Source of the DNA: Vitis vinifera
Lineage: Eukaryota; Streptophyta; Magnoliopsida; Vitales; Vitaceae
Direction: 5' to 3'
Length of the DNA: 64,000 nt
Assembly (NCBI RefSeq): GCF_030704535.1
Contig: NC_081806.1
Coordinates: 3,545,001 to 3,609,000 of the forward strand
A program made the position numbers and the translations under genes. Shown in pieces: positions 62,825-64,000 of the stretch (within the stretch, counting starts at the first letter, position 1; each line of letters opens with the position of its first letter). The notes below the pieces were generated by a model. That model was not told the DNA's origin. It did not search any database and saw only the letters and a list, made by a program, of their open reading frames with translations.

Positions 62825-63272
62825 CAAAATAAATAAATAAATAAATAAATTTTGAAAATTTTTGGTGTTTACAAAATCATTTAAAAAAATAATTATCTCA
62901 TCTATGAAAAATTGCATGGACGAAGATAAAACGTTATTTTTCTTGTATAATTTCAAATTGTGAGTAAACTCCTACTTTTCCCAAATTTTGTGTAAGTGGA
63001 ATGAATGGATGAAATTTTTTGAATAGCTAAAGAAAGAGGAGAGAGGAAAATAAGGGAAATTAAAAGAAAAAAGAAGGAAAAGAAAATAATAATAATAATA
63101 AATAAAAATTTTAAAAAAATTTGGGGTTTACATAATCACTTAAAAAATAATTATCCCATCTATGAAAAATTGCATGGACGGAGATAAAACGTTCCTTTTC
63201 ACGTATAATTTCAAATTGTGAGTAAACTCCCACTTTTCCCGGATTATTGCGTACATGGAATGAATGGATGGG
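62740..63272. repeat. Tandem duplication across the LTR end and thaumatin-like upstream region
   Basis: Two units in a row each run from GAAAGAGGAGAGAGGAAAAT (62741 and 63033) through an AAT run, a GTTTACA end (62873 and 63132), then AATTAT(C)CCATCTATGAAAAA, AGATAAAACGTT and GTGAGTAAACTCC. Because each unit includes both repeat and flank, the duplication happened after the LTR-like element was in place. Confidence 0.8.
62778..62823. repeat. AAT trinucleotide microsatellite
   Basis: An AAT run of about 45 bp followed by AAAT-type repeats to about 62850. A shorter AAT run recurs in the duplicated unit near 63087-63102. Confidence 0.9.
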
Positions 63273-63587
63273 AATTCTTGAATAGTTGATTAGTTCGGTC
63301 TTCATCCATTAATCCATCTAGAAACAGTGGGCTTCTAGGTGCTTTCCTAAGCCCATTGGGCCTGACACGACAGCCCATATGCCCTGTACAGCCCCAATAG
63401 CTAACTTGCTTACGTGTATGGAAAGAAATGAAGCACGAGGGCACAACCATGATGCCAAGCCTTGGAATTCAATAAAGCAGTTTGATATTTCTCCGCCACC
63501 CCCACCCTATATAAACCTCTACCCATTTCCACATAAACCATCATCACCACCACTACAAAGAGCGTCTTCCTCAAAATGGGCCTCTTT
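63133..63587 (+). promoter_or_regulatory. Upstream region of thaumatin-like copy C, outer promoter copy
   Basis: Closely follows the copy A upstream region (TAGTTCGGTCTTCATCCAT, CAGTGGGCTTCTAGG, GCCCATTGGGCCTGACACGA), with a TATATAAA box at 63508-63515 and a leader that leads into ATGGGCCTCTTT. The gene it should drive is cut off after four matching codons by a second promoter copy. Confidence 0.8.
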
Positions 63588-63593
63588 AGCTGA
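63576..63593 (+). pseudogene. Aborted thaumatin-like start (5 codons, then stop)
   Basis: ATGGGCCTCTTTAGCTGA encodes M-G-L-F-S and a stop. The first four codons match the thaumatin-like genes. The rest comes from a second copy of the promoter region that begins AGCTGACTTGCTTGCG. It is the scar of a tandem duplication with its break in codon 4 or 5. Confidence 0.85.
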
Positions 63594-63793
63594 CTTGCTT
63601 GCGTCTATGGAATGAAGTCAAGCACGAGGGCACAAAGATATATGACGCACGAGGGCACAAAGATATATGACGCCATTCCTTGGAATTCAATAAAGCAGTT
63701 TGACATTTCTCCGCCACCCCCACCCTATATAAACCTCTACCCATTTCCACATAAACCACCATCACCACCACTACAAAGAGCGTCTTCCTCAAA
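63588..63793 (+). promoter_or_regulatory. Inner promoter copy of thaumatin-like copy C
   Basis: A second promoter unit runs from AGCTGACTTGCTTGCGTCTA to the leader, with TATATAAA at 63726-63733, 61 bp before the intact start. In its first part it is nearer to copy A (43820 onward) than to the outer unit. It carries a perfect 25-bp direct repeat (63622-63646 and 63647-63671, starting GCACGAGGGC). Confidence 0.8.
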
Positions 63794-64000
63794 ATGGGCC
63801 TCTTCAAAAGCCTCTCCATTTCCTCCTTCCTTCTCATCACCCTCTTCTTCACCTCCGCCCATGCAGCCATTTTCAATATCCAAAACCGTTGTTCCTACAC
63901 AGTTTGGGCAGCAGCTGTGCCGGGTGGGGGTAGGCGCCTCGACCCGCGTCAGTCCTGGAGCTTGACTGTGAACCCTGGGACAACTGGAGCCCGTATTTGG
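63794..64000 (+). CDS. TLP: Thaumatin-like protein, copy C, 5' part (cut by window end)
   Basis: The first 69 codons are open and run off the window. Residues 1-24 are a signal peptide ending AHA, followed by [36 protein letters not shown] and ARIW. It differs from the complete copy A in only four residues of 69: Ile for Ala at 15, Arg for His at 32, and Pro-Arg for Arg-Gly at 51-52. It is expected to encode the same secreted PR-5/osmotin-type antifungal protein. Whether the rest is intact cannot be seen. Confidence 0.95.
   Translation, partial: MGLFKSLSISSFLLITLFFTSAHAAIFNIQNRCSYTVWAAAVPGGGRRLDPRQSWSLTVNPGTTGARIW

Larger units (their letters stand above)
56618..62873. mobile_element. LTR-like repeat, copy 2, with nested element
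   Basis: Begins TGTGGACCTGCGTTTTTCAC, includes GTCGCCACTTATTTTTG, CGATGGTGAGCC and TTAATTAATTAGTCATGGAT, and ends GGTGTTTACA, so it has the TG...CA form of an LTR. Its body matches copy 1 at 46650 in word order. It is split by the inverted-repeat element at 59115-62656, so the true length without the insertion is about 2.7 kb. It ends exactly where homology to the thaumatin-like upstream region begins. Confidence 0.5.

Noticed and set aside
46650-62873. The two LTR-like repeats as 5' and 3' LTRs of one retrotransposon
   Set aside because: They are strongly diverged, the DNA between holds unrelated relics and a thaumatin-like ghost promoter, and no matching 5-bp target duplication is seen.
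62740-63135. CRISPR-like or satellite array
   Set aside because: Only two units plus simple AAT runs are present. It is a tandem duplication in a plant nuclear genome.

Overview
The window looks like nuclear DNA from a eudicot plant, most likely a grapevine (Vitis). Genes have GT-AG introns, intergenic DNA is very AT-rich, and transposon relics are abundant. The encoded proteins are plant-specific families. The grapevine assignment is my inference, mainly from the thaumatin-like proteins; no database search was run.

Gene-rich left half (about 8-34 kb). In order these are: a class B heat-shock factor (minus, 2 exons, 305 aa); a diverged protein phosphatase 1 inhibitor-2-like gene (minus, 3 exons, 147 aa); a single-exon organellar DEAD-box RNA helicase of the RH47/ISE1 type (plus, 557 aa); a CASP-like four-helix membrane protein (minus, 3 exons); a complete UDP-glucose 4-epimerase (minus, 9 exons, 350 aa); and a three-repeat MYB (MYB3R) cell-cycle regulator (minus, 7 exons, 593 aa). 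I built the exon models by hand from splice sites and reading-frame phase, and the phases close for all of them. These are unrelated housekeeping and regulatory genes, not an operon-like set.

Repeat-rich right half (about 34-64 kb). A tandem family of thaumatin-like (PR-5/osmotin) genes sits here among transposons. There is one complete gene (43998-44675), one relict 5' region without a gene (about 53.3-53.9 kb), and one gene cut by the window end (63794 onward). The last is preceded by a tandemly duplicated promoter that carries a five-codon aborted start. Between the copies lie LTR-like repeats, degenerate Ty1-copia fragments, three related elements with long terminal inverted repeats (24.1, 36.1 and 59.1 kb; about 9-bp target duplications, Mutator-like), and a second inverted-repeat family (39.5 and 52.1 kb).

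Left edge (0-8 kb). This holds a diverged duplicated segment, a degenerate Ty1-copia element (about 1.9-3.4 kb), and a less AT-rich stretch (4.5-5.9 kb) that I could not assign.

The signals most worth a second look are a perfect heat-shock element upstream of the heat-shock factor, two perfect inverted E2F sites plus a near-consensus mitosis-specific (MSA) site upstream of MYB3R, a four-copy tandem repeat of about 470 bp filling much of MYB3R intron 1, and promoter remodelling in the thaumatin-like cluster. I saw no clearly new multi-gene system, tRNA, rRNA or CRISPR array.
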